Assembly (NCBI GenBank): GCA_946479115.1
Contig: CAMLED010000007.1
Span: forward strand, 1 to 18,059
Direction: 5' to 3'
Length of the DNA stretch: 18,059 nt
From: an uncultured Candidatus Saccharibacteria bacterium
GTDB taxonomy: Bacteria > Patescibacteria > Saccharimonadia > Saccharimonadales > UBA6022
Below the pieces are notes generated by a model, which was not told where the DNA came from, searched no databases, and was given only the letters and a program-made list of their open reading frames with translations. The position numbers were made by a program, and so were the translations under genes. Shown here one piece after another: positions 6,511 through 14,462 of the stretch. Within the stretch, counting starts at the first letter, position 1. Each line of letters begins with the position of its first letter.

Positions 6511-7314
6511 TCAAGCTGCTTGTGGCAACGAGCGGTCTACATAATATACAGAGCGTCGTGCGACGACTTCACCAAGTTTAGCCGCAACGACTGCTGGGCG
6601 TTTATGGAGGATGCTGGTGTCCGGAAAGAACAGATTAAAATACGGCATTTCTTCGAGCTGTCCTAGAAGATCTTTTAGATGTGTGTGGCGTGCATCAAAT
6701 TTCCTACGCAAAAACTCTTCGCCGATTTCATCATATTCTTGATTGCCAATACGCTCTGGATTGAGCGCTATGTCATTACGTCGAGCGGTAAATAGTTGTT
6801 GAAACTCAACAGTATGTCTAGCGACATATATCGCTAGTAACATCGTTTGTCGTGAGCTAGAATTTTCTTCTAGTTCTTCTGCCATAAGGTTCTGTGATGG
6901 CATACTCGGATACTGGAATAAATCATGTAACCCGTTGTGTGTAGGTCGGTGAATTTCGATAAGATTTGAAGATTGCTCTCGGAAAAAATATGGAATAAGG
7001 CTATCGTTGTTGTTCTGAGGCCTATAGCTTGCTCGAGGGTAGTAGATATGATGATTGTCTGTTTTGAGTTCAGGGTCATTTTGATCAATTACCGGTGCGT
7101 AATCGTCCCACAAGAGAGCTTGAAATTCAGCGAGTGCGACATCAGGCTGCGCAAAGCCGCGTCCGTCTGCCGGATATGGCACTCGATTGCGTACTTCTTT
7201 TTTGGCGAGGCCAGTTGAGAGGTCGAGCCATTTGGCGGGTTCGCGCCAGGCATCAACGGGCGGTAGGCGGCGAGACATAGGTCGGTCATTTGCACGCTTT
7301 GGCCCTCTATACAT
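6511..7314 (-). CDS. Hypothetical protein, 267 residues
   Basis: I do not recognise this protein. It is soluble, with no signal peptide or membrane segment, and rich in Arg, Pro, Asn and His in its first half. Visible features are a basic N-terminus (MYRGPKRANDRPMSRRLPP), a segment with NHHIYYPRASYRP (about 88-100), a His-rich run EIHRPTHNGLHDLFQYP (about 119-135), an acidic linker EELEENSSS and a predicted helical C-terminal half. The paired HH and HxxxHNxxH residues could bind metal, but there is no known motif to name. It carries the only TGA stop in the window. The ATG at 7314 has only a poorly spaced GAGG upstream; Met13 at 7278 is an alternative start. A possible -10 (TATAAC, 7358-7353) lies upstream inside a short inverted repeat. 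Confidence 0.75.
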   Translation of the reverse strand: MYRGPKRANDRPMSRRLPPVDAWREPAKWLDLSTGLAKKEVRNRVPYPADGRGFAQPDVALAEFQALLWDDYAPVIDQNDPELKTDNHHIYYPRASYRPQNNNDSLIPYFFREQSSNLIEIHRPTHNGLHDLFQYPSMPSQNLMAEELEENSSSRQTMLLAIYVARHTVEFQQLFTARRNDIALNPERIGNQEYDEIGEEFLRRKFDARHTHLKDLLGQLEEMPYFNLFFPDTSILHKRPAVVAAKLGEVVARRSVYYVDRSLPQAA

Positions 7315-7344
7315 TGCTAATCACTCTGCCTCAGTGCACACTTC

Positions 7345-7364
7345 ATGCTTATGTTATAAAGCAT
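7345..7364. promoter_or_regulatory. Inverted repeat around a possible -10
   Basis: ATGCTT (7345-7350) and AAGCAT (7359-7364) flank 8 bases that include TATAAC on the minus strand (7358-7353). This may be the promoter/operator of the 267-residue gene; there is no T run, so it is not a convincing terminator for the reductase gene upstream. Confidence 0.3.
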
Positions 7365-7384
7365 CCTAGGTATGAATACAAGTA

Positions 7385-7954
7385 CTATTTTTCAGTAGTA
7401 CTGCGAGCGGTTTTTAGCATATCCGCAAACCATATCAATTCGGCGAAGAGCTTACCTGTTTGTTTGTCATAACGTGCTTTGAAATCATCATTCATGACGC
7501 CGTTTTCGTCAAAAATATTTTGGATGTATGGAAAGTACATATCCCAGCTCATGACGACAAGGCCTAGTTCGCGAATCGCGCCGCAAAGTTGTTCAACTGC
7601 GCGGACTCCACCCCAATTGCCATCACTTACTCCAGCGAGAGCGACTGGTTTGTGGTTGTAATTAGCCAGTTCACTGTCGAGCATACGTTTCAGGCTGCCA
7701 GGAAAACTATGGTTGTATTCAGGCGTCACGATAAAGAACGCATCGGCCCGCGCAGTAATTTCCGTATAACGAACATCCTTGCCTTCGGGATCATTGCCAT
7801 CACCATTAAAAGTAAAATCAGTCGGATCGACATACATAATCTCAACATTAGGTAGTTGGCGGCCAAACTCAGCGATATACTGTGCGGCTTTCGGAGAGCG
7901 ACGTTGTGTGCGCGTCGTGCCGGCAATGACGGCGATGGTCAGTGGTTGGGTCAT
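7385..7954 (-). CDS. NADPH-dependent FMN reductase / flavodoxin-like quinone reductase
   Basis: The 189-residue protein matches the NADPH-dependent FMN reductase family (flavodoxin fold). A first beta strand LTIAVIAGTTRTQRRSPKAA contains the phosphate-binding loop GTTRxxRxS (about 12-20). FFIVTPEYNHSFPGSLKRML (about 75-94, the TPEYNxSxPGxLKxxLD signature) contacts FMN, followed by KPVALAGVSDGNWGG. These enzymes use NAD(P)H to reduce flavins, quinones or azo compounds, often in redox stress protection. The start 7954 is chosen because AAAGGA sits 7 bp upstream; an in-frame ATG at 7969 precedes the ribosome site. Transcription likely starts near 7979 from an extended -10. Confidence 0.93.
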   Translation of the reverse strand: MTQPLTIAVIAGTTRTQRRSPKAAQYIAEFGRQLPNVEIMYVDPTDFTFNGDGNDPEGKDVRYTEITARADAFFIVTPEYNHSFPGSLKRMLDSELANYNHKPVALAGVSDGNWGGVRAVEQLCGAIRELGLVVMSWDMYFPYIQNIFDENGVMNDDFKARYDKQTGKLFAELIWFADMLKTARSTTEK

Positions 7955-7985
7955 GATAGTTCCTTTCACGTAACTTAATGTATTT

Positions 7986-9249
<1,264 letters not shown>

Positions 9250-9258
9250 TGTTATAAT
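9250..9258 (+). promoter_or_regulatory. Extended -10 promoter of the AI-2E family gene
   Basis: TG-T-TATAAT (9250-9258) starts on the base after the tgt stop codon and ends 9 bases before the next ATG, so the 5' leader would be at most about 3 nt. No ribosome-binding site is seen. Confidence 0.65.
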
Positions 9259-9267
9259 TACCTCATT

Positions 9268-10398
9268 ATGAAGGTAAAAATTGAAATCGATACACGTACG
9301 TTCGTTCGCTTCTGGCTAGTTGTTATTGGCTTTGCGTTCGCAATATTAGCTATTTACAGTGCTCGCACTGCATTAATAATTCTAGGTGTTGCCTTTTTCT
9401 TGGCGCTTGCTTTGAATGCGCCAGTCACCTATCTTGCAAAGCATTTGCCGGGTAAAAGTCGTGTTGGTGGAACATTGATCGCGTTTGTGATGGTCGTTGC
9501 ATTACTTAGCAGTTTTATCTTCTTGGTAGTTCCGCCAGTTGTCGAGCAAACGGCAAAATTTGTTGATACTGTACCGCAACTTGTCGACTCGGCCACAAAT
9601 CAGTGGCGTGGACTAGGGACTGTGGTGGATAAATATCATTTGCAGCCGCAAGTTGACAGTGCAGTTAATTCAATCAAAAACAACTCAACAGCATGGGCAG
9701 CAAGTCTTGGTCAGAACTTATTGTCTGGTTTAGGATCGGTGCTGTCGCTGGCTGTATCAGGCTTCTTGGTGTTAGTACTCTCCTTCCTTATGCTGGTCGA
9801 AGGCCCAATGTGGCTTCGCCGTATTTGGGGCGTCTATACAGATACTGAACGTATGGCTCGTGATCGTCGCGTCGTCAGCCGTATGTACAATGTTGTTACG
9901 GGCTACGTTACCGGACAATTAACCGTGTCGGCAATCGGTTCAATTTTGGCAGGTCTCATGGTGTTTATTCTGAGCTTGTTTACGAATGTGCCAGCCAACT
10001 TGGCGTTGCCAACTGTTGCGATTGCCTTTATCTTCTCTCTTATTCCAATGTTCGGTGCGACGATCGCAGGTATATTAGTCACATTGTTATTGATGTTCAA
10101 CGACATCACCGGTGGTATCGCCTTTGCAATCTACTTTGTTATTTACCAGCAAGTTGAGAATAATTTTATTTCACCTACAATTCAGTCAAAGAAAGTTGAG
10201 CTATCTGCTCTTGTCGTCTTGGCATCGGTGACGATTGGACTGTATGTGTTCGGTATTGCCGGTGGCATCATTTCAATTCCTATCGCGGGTTGTGTAAAGG
10301 TGTTGATTGATGAATATCTTGAACATGCTAAAAAGAAGCGCACACAAAGCGAAAAGCCGCTAGCGAAACTTGTCAAGAAATTGCACGGCGAAAGCTAG
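9268..10398 (+). CDS. AI-2E family transporter / PerM-type membrane protein
   Basis: A 376-residue polytopic membrane protein of the UPF0118/AI-2E family. Two or three N-terminal membrane spans (about 13-30, 31-50, 66-90) are followed by a soluble amphipathic region (about 92-150). A cluster of about five spans (about 152-175, 214-236, 242-280, 310-350) then ends in a basic cytoplasmic tail with KKKRTQSEKP. Family signatures include GYVTGQLTVSAIGS (about 211-224), IPMFGATIAGILV (about 260-272) and YQQVENNFISPTI (about 293-305). Members have been linked to autoinducer-2 export (TqsA) and sodium/proton exchange, so the substrate is open. It ends 16 bp before a strong bidirectional terminator. 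Confidence 0.93.
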   Translation: MKVKIEIDTRTFVRFWLVVIGFAFAILAIYSARTALIILGVAFFLALALNAPVTYLAKHLPGKSRVGGTLIAFVMVVALLSSFIFLVVPPVVEQTAKFVDTVPQLVDSATNQWRGLGTVVDKYHLQPQVDSAVNSIKNNSTAWAASLGQNLLSGLGSVLSLAVSGFLVLVLSFLMLVEGPMWLRRIWGVYTDTERMARDRRVVSRMYNVVTGYVTGQLTVSAIGSILAGLMVFILSLFTNVPANLALPTVAIAFIFSLIPMFGATIAGILVTLLLMFNDITGGIAFAIYFVIYQQVENNFISPTIQSKKVELSALVVLASVTIGLYVFGIAGGIISIPIAGCVKVLIDEYLEHAKKKRTQSEKPLAKLVKKLHGES

Positions 10399-10413
10399 AT
10401 CAATATGACATAT

Positions 10414-10445
10414 AAAAACCCACCGAATGCTATCGGTGGGTTTTT
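10414..10445. terminator. Bidirectional intrinsic terminator
   Basis: Stem CCCACCGA (10419-10426) / TCGGTGGG (10433-10440), 6-nt loop, with five A before and five T after. It can terminate both the AI-2E gene (plus) and cysS (minus), whose stop codons lie on either side. Confidence 0.92.
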
Positions 10446-10461
10446 ATATTACGACGAATTA

Positions 10462-11940
10462 TTATACGTTCAGTGCGATAGATGTATACTCCCAGACGCT
10501 GCCGTGTGGTGTATCACGAATCGTAATACCCTGCGCTAGTAACTCGTCGCGCAGACGATCTGATTCAGACCAATCCTTACTGTCACGAGCACGTTGACGC
10601 TCAACGATAAGTTGTTTGGTATCATCTGAGATATCAGGTGTTGACGTTTGTAGCTGTAGACCTAAAACTTCATCAATCGTATCAAGCACCTGTTTTAAGC
10701 CGTGCTGATAGATAGAAGTAAGCGATGCCGAGTCGAGCTGCGAGAACGCGGTGTCAACGATATGAAGGGCTTCTGACGTGTTTAAATCATTGCTGAGCGC
10801 CTCGACGATAGCTTGTGACGCAGCTTGCAGTGAGATTGAATGATCATCTGAGGATTTGTCGTCATCATTCTGTAATGTGTCATGGGTTTGGTGACGGAGT
10901 GCTGCGATTGCTCGCCAGTGATCAAGCCGGTTTTTAGCAGCGGCGAGGTTTTCAAAACTAAAGTTGCCTTCACTACGGTAATGGCTCTGTAGTACGAACA
11001 TACGATAATCAAGTGCACTAAAGCCGCGTTCTGCTAGGTCCTGCAGCGTGTAGCCGTTACCGAGGCTTTTGCTGATTTTGGTACCATTCACTTTGAGATG
11101 ATTATTGTGCAGCCAGAAACGAGAAAAGAGTTGTCCGCTGGCACTTTCGCTTTGAGCAATTTCATTTGTATGGTGAACCGGAATATGATCAATGCCACCA
11201 GTATGAATATCAAGTGTCGGTCCGAGGATAGACATGGCCATGGCTGAACATTCAAGATGCCAGCCTGGAAAGCCCATGCGCTGTTCGTTGACATCAACGA
11301 GCAGGTCACTAGGTGTTTCCCACTGCATATCTCGTGTTTCACCGGCAGGAGTGAATTTCCATAATGCAAAGTCACTTGCACTCCGTTTTTCTGGATTAAA
11401 TTCGACACGAGCGCCAGCTTTTTGGGCTTCGAGGTCCAGTCCGGCAAAATCTGCATATGTCGCAAATTTACTGGTGTCAAAATAAATACCATCGCTGATT
11501 TGGTACGTGTAGTCCTTTTCCTTAAGGATACGAACAAGATCTAATTGTTGCGGAATAAAGTCTGTGGCCTTGGTGATATGTTTAGGTAATAGCAATCCAA
11601 GCTTTTCCATGCCAGCCATGAAATCTTCGGCATATAGTTCAGCCACTTCCCAAGCCGTTTTGCCTTCGCGGCGAGCACCCTTTTCTAGCTTGTCTTCACC
11701 CTCATCTGCATCACTGGTCAAGTGTCCGACATCTGTAATATTCATGACACGCTCGACTTGATAATGATTGGCGTGAAGCGTTCGCACCAATGTGTCCCAG
11801 TAGATATAGGCGGCCCAGTTACCGACATGCAGATAGTTATAAACGGTCGGTCCGCAGGTATACAGTAGCACCTTGCCCTCCTGCTGTGAGGTGAATGCTT
11901 CAGTCTGTTTAGTGAGCGTATTATGCAGTTGTAGGGTCAT
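10462..11940 (-). CDS. cysS: Cysteinyl-tRNA synthetase
   Basis: A 492-residue class I aminoacyl-tRNA synthetase that charges tRNA-Cys. The catalytic domain shows TCGPTVYNYLHVGN, with zinc ligand Cys29 and the HIGH-type motif HVGN (38-41). It also has GWHLECSAMA (Cys231 zinc ligand), DIHTGGIDHIPVHHTNEIAQSE (His256/257) and the KMSKS-type KISKSLGNG (288-296). The C-terminal helical DALR-like region and anticodon-binding end (about 395-485) include RDSKDWSESDRLRDELLAQG. The HIGH loop lacks the usual arginine (HVGNWA instead of HIGNAR). The ATG overlaps the end of nrnA by 20 bp, so the two are an operon; the AAGG about 12 bp upstream is a weak ribosome site and coupling is likely. Confidence 0.97.
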   Translation of the reverse strand: MTLQLHNTLTKQTEAFTSQQEGKVLLYTCGPTVYNYLHVGNWAAYIYWDTLVRTLHANHYQVERVMNITDVGHLTSDADEGEDKLEKGARREGKTAWEVAELYAEDFMAGMEKLGLLLPKHITKATDFIPQQLDLVRILKEKDYTYQISDGIYFDTSKFATYADFAGLDLEAQKAGARVEFNPEKRSASDFALWKFTPAGETRDMQWETPSDLLVDVNEQRMGFPGWHLECSAMAMSILGPTLDIHTGGIDHIPVHHTNEIAQSESASGQLFSRFWLHNNHLKVNGTKISKSLGNGYTLQDLAERGFSALDYRMFVLQSHYRSEGNFSFENLAAAKNRLDHWRAIAALRHQTHDTLQNDDDKSSDDHSISLQAASQAIVEALSNDLNTSEALHIVDTAFSQLDSASLTSIYQHGLKQVLDTIDEVLGLQLQTSTPDISDDTKQLIVERQRARDSKDWSESDRLRDELLAQGITIRDTPHGSVWEYTSIALNV

Positions 11941-12913
11941 AGCTTTGGAGTGCCTTATTAGTTGCGGTTACTAATTCTGAGACAATTGTATCGTAACTTT
12001 CATATGCGCGGAAGCCAGCTGCATATTGATGGCCGCCACCACCAAAGAACCCAGCAACTTGTTCAGCAATTGGTGTATTGGCACGAAGCTTGCCGGTGAT
12101 TTTGCCGTCTGGATAGGTTTTGATGGCAACACCCAGCTCGACACCTTCAACCAGACGCATCTCATCCAGAACAAGTACGCTTGGGTTGTACTGGTCGCTA
12201 TATTTCTGGATATCTTCCCATGGAATATGAACAATCGCGAGCTTACCGTCTAAGAGATATTCAATCCGGCTAATGAGCTCGCCTTTGTATGCCAGGATTT
12301 CCGGTGATTTTTTCATGAATTCACGACGACGGTCTTCGATGGTCGAGACTTTGGCACCAAGTTTTGTAAGTTCCCCGGCCACACGATATGTTTCAGCGGT
12401 AACGTTCTGGGTCGATAATCCAAGACTGTCTGAAAGAATCGCAACGAGCATATTTTCGGCTGCCTGTGAATTAATCTCCCAGTTGTTGCTGGCAGCAAGA
12501 CGATAAATAACTTCACTAGTTGCAACAGCTTCTTCTGAAAGCAAGGTATGTTCAAATGATAGATTTGATTCAGTTGTATGATGATCAATCACAAGAACGG
12601 GATGTGATTCTAGGAAATGTCGGACACCAGGTGTTTCGAGGACCTTGGTGATGAGGACGTCAGCGGCGGTATCAACGATAATTGCCATATCAGCATTGGT
12701 GTCAAATTCACTCACTACCCTATCCCAACCTTGGATGTAGCGCATGTATTTTGGAATTTCCACTGGGCAATATATAACGACTTCTTTTCCAAGATCGCTA
12801 AGGATTTCTTCAAGTGCAAGCGCGCTTCCTAGTGAATCGCCATCAGGATTTTCAGCCTGGATAACAATGATTTTTTTGGCATCGGCGATCAGTTGAGTTG
12901 CGGGTGTAAACAT
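11921..12913 (-). CDS. nrnA: DHH/DHHA1 phosphoesterase (nanoRNase/pAp phosphatase, NrnA type)
   Basis: The 330-residue enzyme has a DHH catalytic domain with ENPDGDSLGS (about 22-31), MAIIVDTA (about 84-91) and the signature VIDHHTTESN (about 117-126). It is followed by a DHHA1 substrate-binding domain with RLVEGVELGVAIKTYPDG, LRANTPIAEQVAG and the GGGGHQYAAGF motif (about 288-298). NrnA enzymes degrade 2-5-nt RNA or pGpG, and some dephosphorylate pAp. The frame extends upstream to a TTG at 12940, but that region contains the extended -10 promoter, so the ATG at 12913 is the start. The G-rich AAGGGG touches the ATG and is too close to be a Shine-Dalgarno; a leaderless start is inferred. Operon with cysS. 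Confidence 0.93.
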   Translation of the reverse strand: MFTPATQLIADAKKIIVIQAENPDGDSLGSALALEEILSDLGKEVVIYCPVEIPKYMRYIQGWDRVVSEFDTNADMAIIVDTAADVLITKVLETPGVRHFLESHPVLVIDHHTTESNLSFEHTLLSEEAVATSEVIYRLAASNNWEINSQAAENMLVAILSDSLGLSTQNVTAETYRVAGELTKLGAKVSTIEDRRREFMKKSPEILAYKGELISRIEYLLDGKLAIVHIPWEDIQKYSDQYNPSVLVLDEMRLVEGVELGVAIKTYPDGKITGKLRANTPIAEQVAGFFGGGGHQYAAGFRAYESYDTIVSELVTATNKALQSYDPTTA

Positions 12914-12919
12914 CCCCTT

Positions 12920-12928
12920 ATTATAACA
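12920..12928 (-). promoter_or_regulatory. Extended -10 promoter of nrnA-cysS (leaderless)
   Basis: On the minus strand TG-T-TATAAT (12928-12920), 6 bases, then the nrnA ATG at 12913. This is a perfect hexamer with the TG extension, so +1 should coincide with the start codon. Confidence 0.75.
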
Positions 12929-12932
12929 GAGG

Positions 12933-12963
12933 TATGTCAATACGCTAGGTGCGTATTGACATA
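12933..12963. repeat. 13-bp perfect inverted repeat between divergent promoters
   Basis: TATGTCAATACGC (12933-12945) and its exact reverse complement GCGTATTGACATA (12951-12963) are separated by TAGGT. The right arm contains the -35 of the plus-strand ncRNA promoter; the left arm lies 5 bp upstream of the nrnA extended -10. The left-arm TTGACA is only 9 bp from that -10, so it is not a functional -35. An operator for a dimeric regulator is the simplest reading. Confidence 0.7.
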
Positions 12964-12984
12964 TGTGACGTTATACGCTATAAT
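12956..12984 (+). promoter_or_regulatory. Consensus sigma-70 promoter of the ncRNA
   Basis: TTGACA (12956-12961), 17-bp spacer, TATAAT (12979-12984): both hexamers and the spacing match consensus exactly. The predicted +1 is near 12991. It is the strongest promoter in the window, as expected for an abundant stable RNA. Confidence 0.85.
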
Positions 12985-12990
12985 GAATAT

Positions 12991-13222
12991 TAAGCTTTAA
13001 TGCCGCGCTCCAGTTGCGCAGTGATAGTTGGCCCCAGACCCAACGTACATCACAAACTGGCCGCCGGAGGCGGGGTCGAGAGTTTGGACACACGCAGAGT
13101 CCAGTAATCCCTTTCCCCCGCCTCCCCTGGCGAAACGTTTTGTGAGCTTCGGCTCCGATACTTATAACATTCGTGAGCACAGCTCCAAAACACTTTTTGA
13201 CCCTCCATGTGAGGGTCTTTTT
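12991..13222 (+). ncRNA. Structured non-coding RNA, class not identified
   Basis: This is a transcription unit of about 230 nt bounded by a consensus promoter and an intrinsic terminator, with no credible ORF. The predicted secondary structure is dense. GTGAT/ATCAC (13021-13025/13049-13053) encloses GTTGG/CCAAC (13027-13031/13040-13044). GGAGGCGGGG (13066-13075) pairs perfectly with CCCCGCCTCC (13116-13125), enclosing a TGGAC/GTCCA hairpin. GTTTTG/CAAAAC (13137-13142/13186-13191) encloses two small hairpins, one GAGC-UUCG-GCUC with a classic tetraloop (13144-13155) and one GAGC-ACA-GCUC (13175-13185). GC content is higher than in the flanks. I see no RNase P (GAGGAAAGUC), tmRNA (tRNA-like ends) or SRP domain IV (GGAAGGAAGCAG-type) hallmark. 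It could be a divergent 6S or SRP RNA, a leader element for the membrane protein downstream, or new. Confidence 0.7.
13199..13222 (+). terminator. Intrinsic terminator of the ncRNA
   Basis: GACCCTC (13199-13205) / GAGGGTC (13211-13217) with a 5-nt loop and five T. It closes the ncRNA unit 130 bp before the next start codon. Confidence 0.9.
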
Positions 13223-13245
13223 CTTATCCCGGAGCAAGGACAACA

Positions 13246-13273
13246 TTGACTAATACTAATAAAGTGATATTGT
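13246..13273 (+). promoter_or_regulatory. Possible promoter of the 126-residue membrane protein
   Basis: TTGACT (13246-13251), 16-bp spacer, TATTGT (13268-13273). It would give a leader of about 70 nt. Moderately good match; it implies expression independent of the ncRNA. Confidence 0.4.
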
Positions 13274-13351
13274 TAGTACAAAGCCATATGAAATGGTTGA
13301 TCTTTAAGTACGAGAAATCAAACACAATACGTCGACGAATGAGGTGTAAGG

Positions 13352-13732
13352 ATGTTAGATCTAGTATCTTTCTTTTACTCAAATGCTACATTAACCGCTG
13401 TTCTGACCATAGGTGCGTGGGTAGGTACGGCAGCTGGTGCGGTGGCTGCCGTCATACTAATTTTGAAGTATTTCAAGTGGGAGAATCGCTCTCCCTCTCA
13501 TGATCTTGGAGGGTATGCTCGGCGTTATGTGCGCTATGTCGGTCTCAGTGCAATCTTGATTGTCGGTATCGTACTGGGGGCGATGGTTGGCTTCTGTCTT
13601 GGTGCAATAAGCTTGACTCTCACATGGCTTATTCTGCCACTGGCTTTAGTAGGTGGCTTAATCGGCTTGGCGCTGTCGGGTTGGAAAAAGAACCTAAGAT
13701 TGAAAAAGTCACTCGTACGAAGCAGGCTATAA
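13352..13732 (+). CDS. Small multi-span membrane protein, unknown function
   Basis: A 126-residue protein with a short N-terminus, a hydrophobic segment at about 12-40 (containing GAWVGTAAGAVAAVILIL), a polar basic loop (about 42-60, KWENRSPSHDLGGYARRYVR), two further Gly/Ala/Leu-rich segments (about 62-84 and 88-112), and a basic tail (KKNLRLKKSLVRSRL). Three spans with GxxxG-like spacing are suggested. I recognise no family. The ATG is preceded by GAGGTGTAAGG, an acceptable ribosome site. It is flanked by its own possible promoter upstream and two hairpins downstream, and converges on recR. The preceding ncRNA and its terminator could be a regulatory leader if the transcripts are joined. 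Confidence 0.75.
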   Translation: MLDLVSFFYSNATLTAVLTIGAWVGTAAGAVAAVILILKYFKWENRSPSHDLGGYARRYVRYVGLSAILIVGIVLGAMVGFCLGAISLTLTWLILPLALVGGLIGLALSGWKKNLRLKKSLVRSRL

Positions 13733-13750
13733 GTTAAGAATGCGAGTTGA

Positions 13751-13786
13751 AGTGTCCTCGGCCTTATAAAAAATGCCGAGGACACT
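13751..13786. repeat. 12-bp perfect hairpin without T run
   Basis: AGTGTCCTCGGC (13751-13762) and GCCGAGGACACT (13775-13786) form a perfect 12-bp stem with a 12-nt A/T-rich loop. Neither strand has a T run at the expected place, so it may protect the mRNA 3' end, act as an operator, or be a factor-dependent terminator. A true intrinsic terminator follows 22 bp later. Confidence 0.6.
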
Positions 13787-13808
13787 CCTCCTTCTTTACA
13801 CTGAATAC

Positions 13809-13833
13809 GACCTCTTTTGTAAGAGGTCTTTTT
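13809..13833 (+). terminator. Intrinsic terminator after the membrane protein gene
   Basis: GACCTCTT (13809-13816) / AAGAGGTC (13821-13828) with a 4-nt loop and five T, just before the convergent recR stop. Confidence 0.85.
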
Positions 13834-13839
13834 ATTTGG

Positions 13840-14454
13840 TTAGAGTATTCGGCGACCTTCGAGGGCATGCGTCAGAGTGATTTGATCGGCATATTCCAGA
13901 TCAACACCAACTGGTAATCCACGCGCAAGGCGGCTCATTTTAACTGTAATGCCGTGTTCTTGGATATGGCGCTGTAGGAATAAGGCTGTTGATTCACCTT
14001 CAACACTGGCGTTGGTAGCAATAATTAATTCTTCAACTTCGTCGTCTTTGATGCGTTTTAGTAGTTCAGGAATGTGAAGCTGTTCAGGGCCGATGCCATC
14101 AATTGGCGAAATTGCACCACCTAGTACATGGTAGGTGCCATTATATTGACCAGTACGCTCGAGAGCAATAATATCAAGTGGCTCTTCGACGACAGCGATG
14201 AGCTTTCTGTTGCGATTAGGATCGCTGTATAGTGACGACATATCTTCGTCTGTGTCGATAAGTGCAAATGTTACAGGACATGTTTTAACGCCGCTATGTA
14301 GCTGAGCAATTGCACCAGCTAATTTGTCAGCGGTATGCTGATCGCTACGTAGCAAGAAATAAGCGTAGCGCTCGGCTGTGCGAGCGCCAACGCCTGGTAG
14401 GCGCCCTAATTCATCGATTGCGCGTAAGAGCGCTGCAGGAAGAAGCTGCGCCAT
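13840..14454 (-). CDS. recR: Recombination mediator RecR (lacking zinc finger)
   Basis: A 204-residue RecR of normal length, which with RecO/RecF helps load RecA at gaps. The N-terminal helix-hairpin-helix LGRLPGVGARTAERYAYFLL (about 16-35) is intact. So are the Toprim domain (VVEEPLDIIALE, 88-99; IIATNASVEGESTALFL, 144-160) and the C-terminal Walker-like ARGLPVGVDLEYAD (177-190). The C4 zinc finger expected at about 54-80 is absent: only Cys59 remains, and the other three positions hold non-cysteine residues in TCPVTFALIDTDEDMSSLYS. The gene lies 8 bp after ybaB, the usual dnaX-ybaB-recR neighbourhood, but here dnaB and a membrane protein are inserted between dnaX and ybaB. Confidence 0.95.
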   Translation of the reverse strand: MAQLLPAALLRAIDELGRLPGVGARTAERYAYFLLRSDQHTADKLAGAIAQLHSGVKTCPVTFALIDTDEDMSSLYSDPNRNRKLIAVVEEPLDIIALERTGQYNGTYHVLGGAISPIDGIGPEQLHIPELLKRIKDDEVEELIIATNASVEGESTALFLQRHIQEHGITVKMSRLARGLPVGVDLEYADQITLTHALEGRRIL

Positions 14455-14462
14455 AAAAATCC

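Noticed and set aside
11088..11537. 149-residue frame within cysS on the same strand
   Set aside because: Frame-shifted shadow; cysS carries all zinc and KMSKS motifs across this region.
12914..12940. TTG start of nrnA giving nine extra residues
   Set aside because: The extension covers the extended -10 promoter and half of the palindrome; the ATG at 12913 gives the family-typical N-terminus.
12991..13222. SRP RNA, RNase P RNA or tmRNA as the identity of the ncRNA
   Set aside because: Looked for the domain IV GGAAG/AGCAG loop, the GAGGAAAGUC core and tRNA-like ends on both strands; none found. A divergent form cannot be excluded without a covariance search.
12971..13246. Minus-strand open frame opposite the ncRNA
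   Set aside because: No promoter or ribosome site, and it would antisense a well-bounded transcription unit; composition is that of stem sequences.
13028..13249. Plus-strand open frame inside the ncRNA
   Set aside because: It starts at TTG without a ribosome site, is Pro-rich from the C-tracts, and runs through the terminator; the nested pairing explains the sequence better than a protein does.
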